A stretch of DNA of 9,659 nucleotides from contig JACXUN010000040.1 of NCBI GenBank assembly GCA_014763905.1, positions 1 through 9,659 on the forward strand. The letters run 5' to 3'. Every line of letters begins with the position of its first letter. Positions within the stretch are counted from its first letter, which is position 1. The translations under genes and the position numbers were made by a program. The stretch comes from Campylobacterales bacterium (GTDB lineage: Bacteria; Campylobacterota; Campylobacteria; Campylobacterales; Sulfurovaceae). The notes beneath the pieces are model-generated. The model searched no databases, was not told the DNA's origin, and saw only the letters and a list, made by a program, of their open reading frames with translations. Below are positions 1 to 6,619 of the stretch, in pieces.

Positions 1-467
1 GGTAAGTGGATGGACAAAACGCAAACGAGATGCATGTAACAGCAACCGATGACAATCCAACTTCTCTCTAAAGAGTTGATTATGCTCTCCTCGTCCGTAC
101 TTCGTATCTCCGACAATCGGGTGAAAGATATGTTTCATATGCCGTCTGAGTTGATGTTTTCGTCCCGTTTTGGGCATCAGCTTGACCAGTGAGTAATGGG
201 CTGCCGGATAGCGGCTTATCGGATAAGGCAGTCCAAAGTTGCCAATCGCTGATAGTGCGTAATCGCTTGCTGTGGCAGTTTATCATCGCTTCGATCTCGA
301 TCGGCTTTGGCATCCAAGATTACTTTGAGATCATAATCGATCACTCCCTCTTTTGGGGTATATCCGTGTATCTCCCCTTTATCGATCGGTGATTTATGAA
401 CCAGCAAACCAGAAGGCTTGTTGATCGCAACCAGATAATCGTCTTGGTAAAGTATCTCTAAGATCAC
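1..467 (-). pseudogene. truC: Decayed tRNA pseudouridine(65) synthase TruC (RluA family), broken by an internal deletion and a frameshift; runs off the window edge
   Basis: TruC makes pseudouridine 65 in tRNA. Reading from a GTG at 467 (AAGGTG upstream), the protein opens with the family N-terminus: LEILYQDDYLVAINKPSG, then LLVHKSPID. It then jumps at about position 370 straight to HGYTPKEGVIDY, which aligns with the RGY/RGW strand of E. coli TruC. By comparison with remembered family sequences, roughly 60 residues are missing, including the R-L-D motif with the catalytic Asp. A second lesion near 229-233 shifts the frame by one base: the first frame ends LATLDCLIR-stop, while the next frame continues PISRYPAAHYSLVKLMPK, then TGRKHQLRRH and IFHPIVGDTKYG, all conserved RluA-family blocks. 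The gene is therefore very unlikely to make active enzyme. The C-terminus lies outside the window. An assembly error is possible but would have to explain both lesions. Confidence 0.82.
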
Positions 468-500
468 ACTAGCACCTTTGAATCTTTCCTTTTCTTTTCA

Positions 501-515
501 AAAAGTGATATTATA
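501..515 (-). promoter_or_regulatory. Sigma-70 promoter for truC
   Basis: On the minus strand a perfect TATAAT occupies 515-510. It is preceded by a T-rich stretch (TTTTTTTGTGTG), the pattern of Campylobacterota housekeeping promoters, in which the -35 box is replaced by T-rich periodicity. Transcription would start near 503-501, giving a leader of about 35 nt before the GTG at 467. The promoter looks intact although the gene it serves is broken. Confidence 0.55.
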
Positions 516-598
516 ACACACAAAAAAAGTTAAAAATAGATTAATTTTGCTTTTTTTTTCTATGAACAATATTGAATTAATTAAAATCATGATAAAGT

Positions 599-623
599 TA
601 TAAACATCAAAAAAAAATAAGGA
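599..623 (+). promoter_or_regulatory. Probable -10 box and ribosome binding site of the small exported protein gene
   Basis: TATAAA at 599-604 lies in a very AT-rich tract with a T-run at 551-559 upstream. A TTGAAT at 572-577 is too far away (21 nt) to be a good -35 box. The ribosome binding site AAGGA at 619-623 is six bases before the ATG at 630 and clearly sets that start. The -10 assignment is weak; the ribosome binding site is firm. Confidence 0.4.
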
Positions 624-629
624 AAAAAC

Positions 630-854
630 ATGAAATTATTTCTAAGTCTTGTTGTCGTTGCGAGTGCACTCTTTGCGGGTGGAGATATCCTACCGGTTCA
701 ACCAAAAATCGTTCAAAAAGCTACACCACAAAAGTGTTTTAAGCCAAATATCCAAAAGTGTAAAGATTGTAAAGATGTTGCTGAGCTTTGTCCATATAAC
801 GGAGAAGACATCCCAATGGCTAAAACTGAGCCTTGCGAAGCAATCAAACAATAA
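630..854 (+). CDS. Small exported cysteine-rich protein, unknown function
   Basis: 74 residues, family not recognised. The N-terminus is a clean Sec signal peptide: MK, a hydrophobic stretch at residues 3-15, and a likely signal peptidase I site after ALFA16 or close by. The mature part is about 58 residues, lysine-rich and hydrophilic, with five cysteines at 36, 44, 47, 54 and 69, including a CKDC (CxxC) pair. There is no CxxCH haem motif. The odd number of cysteines leaves one free or able to bridge to a partner. A periplasmic structural, metal-handling or redox-related role is possible but unsupported. It has its own ribosome binding site and is convergent with the lipoprotein gene. It is the only convincing plus-strand gene here. 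The start is fixed by AAGGA six bases upstream and by the signal peptide. Confidence 0.75.
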   Translation: MKLFLSLVVVASALFAGGDILPVQPKIVQKATPQKCFKPNIQKCKDCKDVAELCPYNGEDIPMAKTEPCEAIKQ

Positions 855-861
855 TCTCCTC

Positions 862-887
862 TATCACCACGCTTAGTAGTGGTGATA
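862..887. terminator. Hairpin between two convergent genes, possible shared transcription end
   Basis: A perfect 9-bp stem, TATCACCAC (862-870) with GTGGTGATA (879-887), encloses an 8-base loop. It starts seven bases after the stop of the plus-strand gene and overlaps the last codons (Tyr-His-His-Tyr-stop) of the minus-strand lipoprotein gene. Neither side has a real U-tract, so intrinsic termination would be weak. It may instead protect 3' ends. Confidence 0.35.
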
Positions 888-1439
888 CATTCTAAATAAA
901 ACCGCTTGATACAGAATCTGTCGATTTTTCCACTCATATTTTTTATCCTCTGTTAAATGTACAAAAAAGAGATCACCTGAGTTCCGCCACGCATCCAAGA
1001 CAATACCGTCACGATAGGACTCACCTATACCGGTAACCACCAGGGCATTGTGTTCAAAATAGTTTCCGATATCTGATCCTACCACATAAAGCTGTATGGT
1101 TTGATAGTTTTGGCGTAATAAATGGTCTAGCATATCCTCTGCCCATTGATAACAGAGTCCTCGTTTCTTGACTCCGATATTGACCAAAGTATTGTGCCAG
1201 AGTGCCGGAGCGACCACTTCATAATCTTGGGCTAATCGTTGAGCATAATTCAAACTCTCCCATGCAAACTTTTGTGCTTCGTTGGGGTCAATGCTCTCAT
1301 TCAAATCGACTATCATCCGAGCTAACTTGTCGGCATTTGTCTCTATCTCATTTTGTGTCGGATGAGGAACCGGCATCAGACTACAGCCGCTGAAAAGCAG
1401 CAGCCATAGTCCCAATAGTATGATCTTAGTACTGTTCAT
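873..1439 (-). CDS. Predicted lipoprotein with a papain/transglutaminase-like Cys-His-Asp signature
   Basis: 188 residues from the ATG at 1439, chosen over a longer reading because it yields a lipoprotein signal: hydrophobic residues 6-16 followed by the lipobox LFSGC with lipidated Cys19. GAGGT precedes this ATG. The mature protein carries RGLCYQWAEDML (Cys96), EHNALVV (His130) and GIVLDAW (Asp149). The order Cys, His, Asp, with spacing of 34 and 19 residues and small hydrophobic neighbours, fits the transglutaminase/NlpC-like cysteine-protease fold. This is inferred from motifs, not from a recognised named family. If correct, it would act in the periplasm on protein or peptidoglycan crosslinks, anchored to a membrane. 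The start overlaps the end of the rhomboid gene by 14 bases, so it is the distal gene of the dnaB-comEC-rhomboid operon and probably translationally coupled. A catalytically inactive relative is possible. Confidence 0.75.
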   Translation of the reverse strand: MNSTKIILLGLWLLLFSGCSLMPVPHPTQNEIETNADKLARMIVDLNESIDPNEAQKFAWESLNYAQRLAQDYEVVAPALWHNTLVNIGVKKRGLCYQWAEDMLDHLLRQNYQTIQLYVVGSDIGNYFEHNALVVTGIGESYRDGIVLDAWRNSGDLFFVHLTEDKKYEWKNRQILYQAVLFRMYHHY

Positions 1440-2130
1440 ACAGTACCTCGGTGATGTCAACATAGAGTTCTTGAAGATACTGAAAATAAAGCCCCATCCC
1501 CAATAACATAACAAGCGTAAAAATCCAAATATATTCTCTATTCTTACCGACAACTAAGCCACCTATAAATCCGACGATCAATCCCGCAATGTGAGCACTC
1601 AAATCCACATTGGGAACAGCCAACCCAAATGCCAAGTTGATCCCCAATATGATAGCAATCTGTTTAATAAATGCTTTAAACTCTGCTCCCATATAATCAC
1701 GATGCAGTATCGCAAATCCAATCAATACCCCAAAGAGTCCAAAAACCGCCCCACTCGCTCCCAGTCCAGGGGTATCCAGATGAAAATAGATCGAGACCAA
1801 TCCTCCAAATAACCCTGATATAAAATAAAGCAATAAATAGTGTAGTTTCGGAAACAGTGGTTCGACTGATTGACCTAATAGATAAAGTGCCAGCATATTC
1901 ATTACCAAATGCATGGTATTAGCGTGCATAAACATTGAGGTAAAAAGCCGATATATCTCATCCCCTAAAACCACGTAGGGACCATAATTAACCCCAAACT
2001 CATAAATCATCTCTTCATCAAATCCCAAAATCGGCAAGAGAAAAACAATAATATTGATAATAATTAGGGTATAGGTCACCGGAAAAAGATTAAAATTTCT
2101 GATAGGAATTCCTTTTGCTTTTTTGCACAA
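1426..2130 (-). CDS. Rhomboid-family intramembrane serine protease
   Basis: Rhomboids cleave transmembrane helices within the membrane. The catalytic serine is in GLGASGAVFG (Ser126) and the catalytic histidine in LSAHIAGLIVG (His180). The HANTMHLVMNML block supplies the first-loop His and oxyanion Asn (residues 69-78). About six or seven hydrophobic segments span residues 18-36, 76-116, 122-142, 155-172, 177-195 and 200-217, giving the basic bacterial rhomboid with a short extra C-terminal helix. The frame opens directly behind the comEC stop with a TTG at 2130 that has no good ribosome binding site. AAAAGGA lies six bases before an ATC at 2103, where the protein resumes RNFNLFPVTYTL, similar to the usual start of relatives, so the true start is uncertain. 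Substrates are unknown. The gene is co-transcribed with comEC and the lipoprotein gene. Confidence 0.9.
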   Translation of the reverse strand: MCKKAKGIPIRNFNLFPVTYTLIIINIIVFLLPILGFDEEMIYEFGVNYGPYVVLGDEIYRLFTSMFMHANTMHLVMNMLALYLLGQSVEPLFPKLHYLLLYFISGLFGGLVSIYFHLDTPGLGASGAVFGLFGVLIGFAILHRDYMGAEFKAFIKQIAIILGINLAFGLAVPNVDLSAHIAGLIVGFIGGLVVGKNREYIWIFTLVMLLGMGLYFQYLQELYVDITEVLYEQY

Positions 2131-3402
2131 TCATAGCATAAAGCCGATAAACATCCATCCCATAAATCCCACCGCTGTTATCAAAAGCAGATAGAAAACC
2201 CATCGAGAGTAAATCGAAATCATCGATAAGCCCAGATAGAGTATCCCGTACAATACAGGGAGATGAATATCAATCGTTTGACTATCCCATGTCAACAATC
2301 GAAGCAATGGAACATCCATCAAACCACCTACTCCAAGCGTGTGCAGCAGCATACTCAGCGGATAAAAGAGGGTAAACCCCAGAGACAACAGCGGTGAATA
2401 GAGTTGTGCGGTACTGGTGATCGGGAAAAAGAGATGAATAATCGGCAGCATCAACACAAAGATACCAAAGGAGATAATCAGGGTCATCACAACATTGTGC
2501 TTCACATGAATATGCTTCAACAGTAAAAAGATGTAAAAAACTCCTAAAACTGAAAACCAAAAAGCCAGGGAGAAAAGCATCTCCGGAACCAAAACCAACA
2601 GCAGCATCACCACCGTCATCAAAAAGCTAAATGAAAGCAACTCCACCCCGCTAATCAACACCAGCCACCCCAACACCATCATCATATAAGAACGCAGCAA
2701 TGAATCGGGAGCCTCCACAAACCAGACATACCATCCCAATATCATCAAAACGACCAGTCCAATATCGATCAGATCAAAGCGATAGGGGAAATAACGCCGC
2801 TGGAAATAGCGATAAAAAGGCTTAATCAGAAAAAAGAGCAAGCCAGAGAGAATCGCCAAATGAAATCCGCTCAGGGCAATCAGATGACTGACACCCAGCT
2901 TGGATATCGATTCACGAAGTGCCTTGGGAAGCGGATAAGCGAAGAAAATGGCTTGATAAAATTGAGTGACCATTGGATTATCATGCTGCTGTGCGATACG
3001 GTTCAAAAGTGTCGATTTGAATGTCACCGCTTTATCCCGTATCGCATTGATTTGAGCATTAATAAACGACGTACTCAAATAGTCTCGAAAAGTGATTTGC
3101 TCATGGGGAAACAGTTTAAGACGCAGCTGTTTATCCAGCAAATTTTGTTGATGGTAGGTTCGGGTAAAAAACGAAAGTCCCAAATCACGGCTATACACCC
3201 GCAGTACCGTATAAGTTCGATTATTTTGCGTCTTAGTATACTGCTGCAGCACCTCAACATCGGTATAGTAAAAAGGCTTCTGAACAAACGCTCGATATTC
3301 ATGGTAAAGAAATCCTAATCGAATGGCAATGAGGAGAGTAAATGTAATCATCACCCACCAAAACTCTTTGGCGTTCAAAAAAAGTTTTGGTTTTTCTAAC
3401 AT
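2131..3402 (-). CDS. comEC: ComEC/Rec2-type competence channel, short form without the hydrolase domain
   Basis: ComEC is the inner-membrane channel that carries single-stranded DNA into the cytoplasm during transformation. This copy is 423 residues. A membrane helix lies at about 14-32, followed by a soluble N-terminal section with OB-like character (about 45-120). The family hallmark SKLGVSHLIALSG, then FHLAILSG, is at about 167-187, and many hydrophobic helices follow to the C-terminus, including EAPDSLLRSYMMMVLG at about 230-245. The C-terminal metallo-beta-lactamase domain of Bacillus ComEC is absent. This is normal for Campylobacterota, where ComE3 is of similar size, so it is not a truncation. 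The ATG at 3402 is preferred over longer readings because of AGAGG eight bases upstream and because the longer N-terminus is basic sequence from the overlap with dnaB. It follows dnaB after 25 bases and ends immediately before the rhomboid gene. Confidence 0.9.
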   Translation of the reverse strand: MLEKPKLFLNAKEFWWVMITFTLLIAIRLGFLYHEYRAFVQKPFYYTDVEVLQQYTKTQNNRTYTVLRVYSRDLGLSFFTRTYHQQNLLDKQLRLKLFPHEQITFRDYLSTSFINAQINAIRDKAVTFKSTLLNRIAQQHDNPMVTQFYQAIFFAYPLPKALRESISKLGVSHLIALSGFHLAILSGLLFFLIKPFYRYFQRRYFPYRFDLIDIGLVVLMILGWYVWFVEAPDSLLRSYMMMVLGWLVLISGVELLSFSFLMTVVMLLLVLVPEMLFSLAFWFSVLGVFYIFLLLKHIHVKHNVVMTLIISFGIFVLMLPIIHLFFPITSTAQLYSPLLSLGFTLFYPLSMLLHTLGVGGLMDVPLLRLLTWDSQTIDIHLPVLYGILYLGLSMISIYSRWVFYLLLITAVGFMGWMFIGFML

Positions 3403-3427
3403 AATAAGAACCTCTTCTATTCTCCCC

Positions 3428-4873
3428 TTAAATCGTCGGCAACTCGATATTGGCTTGCGTCGACGTATCGATATTGCCGCCGCCTTCGTAGATGATCTCA
3501 AACGGCGTATCACCGCCTTTATGTGCATCTACAAACCGCGTAAAATTCTTTTGGAAAATCAGATCGACCGTACCCGTCGGACCGTTACGCTGCTTACCGA
3601 TAATCAGCTCCGTCTCCTCTTCACTCTTTCGCCGATATTCACTCTTGTACTCTTTGCCTTCGGCTTTGGCTTTCATCTCTTTCTCTTTCTCTTTGGCTTC
3701 ACGATAGACATCATCTCGATAGACAAAGAGAATGATATCTGCATCCTGCTCAATCGCCCCTGACTCCCGCAAGTCGCTCATCATCGGTCGTTTATTCTCC
3801 CGACTCTCCAAACTCCGGTTGAGCTGTGACAGAGCGATAATCGGTATCTGAAGTTCACGAGCCAATTGCTTTAATCCACGAGAAATCTCCGAAATCTCTT
3901 GCTGCCGCCCTTCACGCCCCTCACCGCTCATCAACTGAAGATAATCGATAACCGCCATCGTAATCTCGGGATGCTGCCCTTTGAGTTTACGCAGTTTAGA
4001 ACGGACATGATGAATCGTCGCATGACCGCCATCATCGACAAAAAGTTTTTTGTGTGACATATCATCCGCCGCCCGACTCAGATCACTCCACTGCTCATCG
4101 CTTAAATCCCCCACACGCAAAGCCTGAAGCGGGATCGAGGTCTTGGCAGCGAGCATCCTCAGCATCAACTGCTCCGCCGGCATCTCTAGGGAGAAAAAGG
4201 CAACACCCTCATTGCGTTCTACTGCTTTAAGTGCCATATTGAGAACTAGGGCTGTTTTTCCCATCGCCGGCCTTGCCGCCACAATGACTAAATCCCCTTT
4301 ACCAAATCCACTCGTTTTATCATTGAGATTCCTAAATCCGGTATCGGTACCGATCAGTTTTGAGTTGCCCAATGCTTTGAGCCGATCGATCTCTTTAAGC
4401 ATCGATAGGGTAATCTCTTTGGACTCTCGGAAATCTTGATTGGTGGCATTTTGTGTGATCTCATAGAGCTTCTTTTCGACGAGATTCATCACCTCTTCCA
4501 CAGGGAGATCATCCTCAATGGTGACCTTTTTAATGGTCGTTGCCAATGTTGCCAACGCCCGTTTCGCCGCTCGTGCTTTAATCTCACCCAAATAAGCATC
4601 GGTATTAGAGATCGGGTTAGAGGCGAGGATATCCAGCATCGCCACCTCATCGAAATTCCCGCTGCTGTTGAGTTTGGATTTGAGAAACTCCTCATCGATC
4701 GGTTTCTCTTCACGCAACAGCTCCTCCATCGCCGCAAACACGTATTGGTGAAACGGGAGATAAAAGTCATGAGCTTTGAGTTTGGCTGCGATCTCTTCGA
4801 AAATTTTGGGATCAAAAATTATGGCAGAGAGAACCGCCCGTTCTATATTGAGATTGTACATATTCTCGCTCAT
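3428..4873 (-). CDS. dnaB: Replicative DNA helicase DnaB
   Basis: The hexameric replicative helicase unwinds DNA ahead of the fork and contacts primase. It is 481 residues, full length for the family. The N-terminal DnaB domain spans about 5-105 (NIERAVLSAIIFDP opens it), the linker about 105-165, and the RecA-like domain from about 175. Walker A is ARPAMGKT at 200-207, Walker B is MAVIDYLQLM at 306-315, SDLRESGAIEQDAD is at 366-379, and GKQRNGPTGTVDL is at 426-438. A highly charged Lys/Glu segment at about 390-422 sits between the last two motifs. The ATG at 4873 is chosen because a G-rich ribosome binding site (GGGGGGAA) lies just upstream; an internal ATG at 4861 is an alternative. The start overlaps the stop of the upstream toxin gene (TAATG), which suggests coupled translation. 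comEC follows after 25 bases. Confidence 0.97.
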   Translation of the reverse strand: MSENMYNLNIERAVLSAIIFDPKIFEEIAAKLKAHDFYLPFHQYVFAAMEELLREEKPIDEEFLKSKLNSSGNFDEVAMLDILASNPISNTDAYLGEIKARAAKRALATLATTIKKVTIEDDLPVEEVMNLVEKKLYEITQNATNQDFRESKEITLSMLKEIDRLKALGNSKLIGTDTGFRNLNDKTSGFGKGDLVIVAARPAMGKTALVLNMALKAVERNEGVAFFSLEMPAEQLMLRMLAAKTSIPLQALRVGDLSDEQWSDLSRAADDMSHKKLFVDDGGHATIHHVRSKLRKLKGQHPEITMAVIDYLQLMSGEGREGRQQEISEISRGLKQLARELQIPIIALSQLNRSLESRENKRPMMSDLRESGAIEQDADIILFVYRDDVYREAKEKEKEMKAKAEGKEYKSEYRRKSEEETELIIGKQRNGPTGTVDLIFQKNFTRFVDAHKGGDTPFEIIYEGGGNIDTSTQANIELPTI

Positions 4874-5151
4874 TACCGTTCCCCCCATTTAAAGATATCA
4901 AGTACTACAATTCTGTCATTGTCATTATCAATTAGATACGGTAGGGTATATCTTTGTACGATTAAATCTCTAATATTTTCATTATCATAATAGTATGATT
5001 TTCTAAATTTATAAGGCATATAATCTAAATTATTTATACTTTTTTCAAATCTATTTTTCAATTTTCTTGCATTGTGTGGACTCTCTTTTGCTATATGAAG
5101 AATGATTGATTCTAATCGTATATCAAACAGTTTTGCTCTTTCAATTTTCAA
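4873..5151 (-). CDS. RelE/ParE-family toxin of a type II toxin-antitoxin pair
   Basis: 92 residues, basic, with the layout of RelE/ParE toxins: two N-terminal helices (about 8-40, KLFDIRLESIILHIAKE then ARKLKNRFEKSIN), then a hydrophobic, basic beta-sheet (IRDLIVQRYTLPYLIDN at about 60-76, DRIVVLDIFKWGER to the end). The IRxLIV...Y.L.Y...D..I.VL pattern is closest to ParE, whose members usually target gyrase, while RelE members cut mRNA; the sequence does not decide between them. The gene starts at TTG 5151, three bases after the antitoxin stop, with AAAGG about 10 bases upstream. Its TAA overlaps the dnaB ATG by one base. The gene is clearly more AT-rich than ispG and dnaB on either side, which suggests acquisition by transfer. 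Confidence 0.8.
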   Translation of the reverse strand: MKIERAKLFDIRLESIILHIAKESPHNARKLKNRFEKSINNLDYMPYKFRKSYYYDNENIRDLIVQRYTLPYLIDNDNDRIVVLDIFKWGER

Positions 5152-5154
5152 TGA

Positions 5155-5424
5155 TTATGCCTTTGCTTCAACATCATCAATCAATTTATCCAAACTATCC
5201 CAATATGCATCATCAAATGGGGTAAAATCCTCAGGGTTTCTGCGATAGTGTTCCACCGTTTCAGCAACTCTTCGCTTTGCCTCTTCTGTACCTATTGTAG
5301 GGTATCCATCATCTACAAAAGCAAATTGAGATAAAAATTCATTGAACTTTTTTTGAATATCCACACCACCACGCACCATATCTTCATAAATGCTGTTTTC
5401 GATTTTTAATGGAATGGTTACCAT
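5155..5424 (-). CDS. Probable antitoxin partner of the RelE/ParE-like toxin
   Basis: 89 residues with an acidic C-terminal half, in the position and size expected of the antitoxin: first gene of the pair, ending three bases before the toxin start. The N-terminus MVTIPLKIENSIYEDMV could be a short beta-strand plus helix used for dimerisation or DNA binding, although no classical RHH, HTH or Phd signature can be named with confidence. Residues 49-80 (EAKRRVAETVEHYRRN, DFTPFDDAYWDSLDKL) look like the partly flexible toxin-wrapping segment. The ATG at 5424 is supported by a perfect AAGGAG six bases upstream. Such proteins usually repress their own operon, so the palindrome and TATAAT just upstream are candidate targets. 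The role comes mainly from context. Confidence 0.72.
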   Translation of the reverse strand: MVTIPLKIENSIYEDMVRGGVDIQKKFNEFLSQFAFVDDGYPTIGTEEAKRRVAETVEHYRRNPEDFTPFDDAYWDSLDKLIDDVEAKA

Positions 5425-5433
5425 AATAGGCTC

Positions 5434-5463
5434 CTTTTCATAAATTTATTGTTTCTATTATAC
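5434..5463. repeat. 30-bp direct repeat, copy 1 (antitoxin promoter copy)
   Basis: Identical over 30 bases to 5502-5531; the copies are 68 bases apart, start to start, with a 38-base spacer. On the minus strand the repeat begins GTATAATAG, contains the palindrome ATAAATTTAT, and ends in ATGAAAAG. In this copy it runs directly into the AAGGAG ribosome binding site of the antitoxin gene. Confidence 0.95.
5440..5462 (-). promoter_or_regulatory. Promoter and candidate operator of the toxin-antitoxin(-dnaB) operon
   Basis: On the minus strand TATAAT (5462-5457) would start transcription near 5450-5448. The 10-bp palindrome ATAAATTTAT (5449-5440) lies right at that start, between the -10 box and the ribosome binding site, a typical place for an autoregulatory antitoxin operator. 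No good -35 box is visible, which is usual in this phylum. Since dnaB is overlapped by the toxin gene, this promoter may also feed dnaB and comEC. The operator role is inference. Confidence 0.45.
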
Positions 5464-5501
5464 GTAGTTTTATCTAATAAGGAAATAGCGTCAGGATTGC
5501 T

Positions 5502-5531
5502 CTTTTCATAAATTTATTGTTTCTATTATAC
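5502..5531. repeat. 30-bp direct repeat, copy 2 (next to the ispG stop)
   Basis: Perfect second copy of 5434-5463. On the minus strand it begins at the base right after the ispG TAG, so the second TATAAT (5530-5525) lies five nucleotides from the stop. The ATG inside this copy opens an 11-codon reading frame (MKRAILTLFPY, stop) that fills the spacer between the copies. It could be the start of a lost gene or chance. Confidence 0.95.
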
Positions 5532-6593
5532 CTAATTCTGCTTAGTGGCAAACGCCTCAACCTCCGCCACAAATCGATCGACCAATTGGTTCTCCGGTAG
5601 CTTGGCAACCACCTCTCCTTTAACCATGACCAGTCCTGCGCCTTTACCGTAAGCGATCGCCACATCGGCATGTTTGGCTTCACCGATCGCATTGACCACG
5701 CATCCCATGACCGAGACATCCATCGGAGTTTTGATATGAGCGGTACGTTTCTCTACCTCTGCAACCGCTGAGACCAGATCCGCTTCGATACGTCCACAGG
5801 TCGGGCATGAGATGATATTGAGTCCATCCTTCACCCGTCCGGAGTCTTTGAGAATCGCTTTTCCGACTTTGATCTCTTCTTCCAGTTCTCCGGTAATCGA
5901 AACACGCAGGGTATCTCCGATACCATCTAATAATAACGCTCCCAAACCAATAGCCGATTTGACCGTTGCGTGGAAAATGGTTCCCGCTTCGGTAACGCCC
6001 AGATGGAACGGATAGTTATTTTTCGGTCTGAGCATTCGATAGGCATCTACCGTTCGATTAACATCAGAAGCTTTGAGTGAGACTTTAATATCGGTAAACC
6101 CTAAATCTTCCAAAAACTTGATATTATACTCCGCACTGGCAACCATACCCTCGGCAGTCGCTCCATACTTCGTATCAAACTCTTTTTCCAATGAACCGGC
6201 ATTGACCCCGACCCGGATCGGTAGATTGCGGTCTTGGCACGCTTTGACGATCTCTTTGATTCGCCCCTTTTCGCCGATATTCCCCGGATTGACACGGATA
6301 CAATCAACCCATTTAGCTGCTTCGAGTGCCAATTTATAATTGAAATGGATATCTGCTACTAACGGAATGGCGATCTGCTCTTTGATAGATCTAAGAGCCA
6401 ATGCCGCCTCCATCGTCGGGACTGCCACACGGACGATATCACATCCGGCAAAATGGAGACGATTGATCTGCTCCACCGTTTGGGCTACATTTTCCGTATC
6501 ACTATAGGTCATAGATTGTACCGATATCGGGGCATCACCTCCGACGGCTACATTGCCGACATAGATTTTTTTGGTTGGGTATCTTTCTTTCAT
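5532..6593 (-). CDS. ispG: 4-hydroxy-3-methylbut-2-en-1-yl diphosphate synthase IspG (GcpE)
   Basis: IspG converts ME-cPP to HMBPP in the penultimate step of the cytoplasmic MEP isoprenoid pathway, using a [4Fe-4S] cluster and electrons from flavodoxin or ferredoxin. It has 353 residues, the normal size for the short two-domain bacterial form. The N-terminal TIM-barrel part includes [13 protein letters not shown] (21-33), ADIHFNY (80-86) and IRVNPGNIG (99-107). The C-terminal cluster domain supplies three cysteine ligands, Cys263 and Cys266 in SCPTCGR and Cys298 in [12 protein letters not shown], with Glu305 as the known fourth ligand. AAGGA precedes the ATG by nine bases. It follows priA after a 47-base gap that holds a palindrome and precedes the toxin-antitoxin module. 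Nothing in the protein is unusual. Confidence 0.97.
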   Translation of the reverse strand: MKERYPTKKIYVGNVAVGGDAPISVQSMTYSDTENVAQTVEQINRLHFAGCDIVRVAVPTMEAALALRSIKEQIAIPLVADIHFNYKLALEAAKWVDCIRVNPGNIGEKGRIKEIVKACQDRNLPIRVGVNAGSLEKEFDTKYGATAEGMVASAEYNIKFLEDLGFTDIKVSLKASDVNRTVDAYRMLRPKNNYPFHLGVTEAGTIFHATVKSAIGLGALLLDGIGDTLRVSITGELEEEIKVGKAILKDSGRVKDGLNIISCPTCGRIEADLVSAVAEVEKRTAHIKTPMDVSVMGCVVNAIGEAKHADVAIAYGKGAGLVMVKGEVVAKLPENQLVDRFVAEVEAFATKQN

Positions 6594-6619
6594 AAATTAT
6601 ATTCCTTCTATTTTTGTTT

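Noticed and set aside
541..629. Homopolymer-rich AT tract as an origin or terminator
   Set aside because: No DnaA boxes or stem next to the T-run; it is explained as a promoter region.
1440..1553. 38-residue N-terminal extension of the lipoprotein gene
   Set aside because: It runs inside the rhomboid gene and would bury the lipoprotein signal; the ATG at 1439 has a ribosome binding site and a proper lipobox.
2131..3402. ComEC as a truncated pseudogene because it lacks the beta-lactamase-like domain
   Set aside because: The short form is usual in Campylobacterota, and the frame ends cleanly next to the rhomboid gene.
3403..3528. Basic N-terminal extension of comEC
   Set aside because: It overlaps the dnaB 3' end in another frame. 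The ATG at 3402 has a ribosome binding site and begins just before the first membrane helix.
3615..3710. Lys/Glu-rich insertion in DnaB as a possible novelty
   Set aside because: A charged segment at this point is, as far as I recall, common in DnaB of this phylum; frame and flanking motifs are normal.
2860..3763. Two overlapping plus-strand frames opposite comEC and dnaB (152 and 146 codons)
   Set aside because: Both are fully antisense to recognised genes and have no independent signals.
4436..4990. 184-codon plus-strand open frame opposite the start of dnaB
   Set aside because: It lies antisense to a clear DnaB N-terminal domain, is not supported by a ribosome binding site, and has the Arg/Cys-rich composition of a shadow frame.
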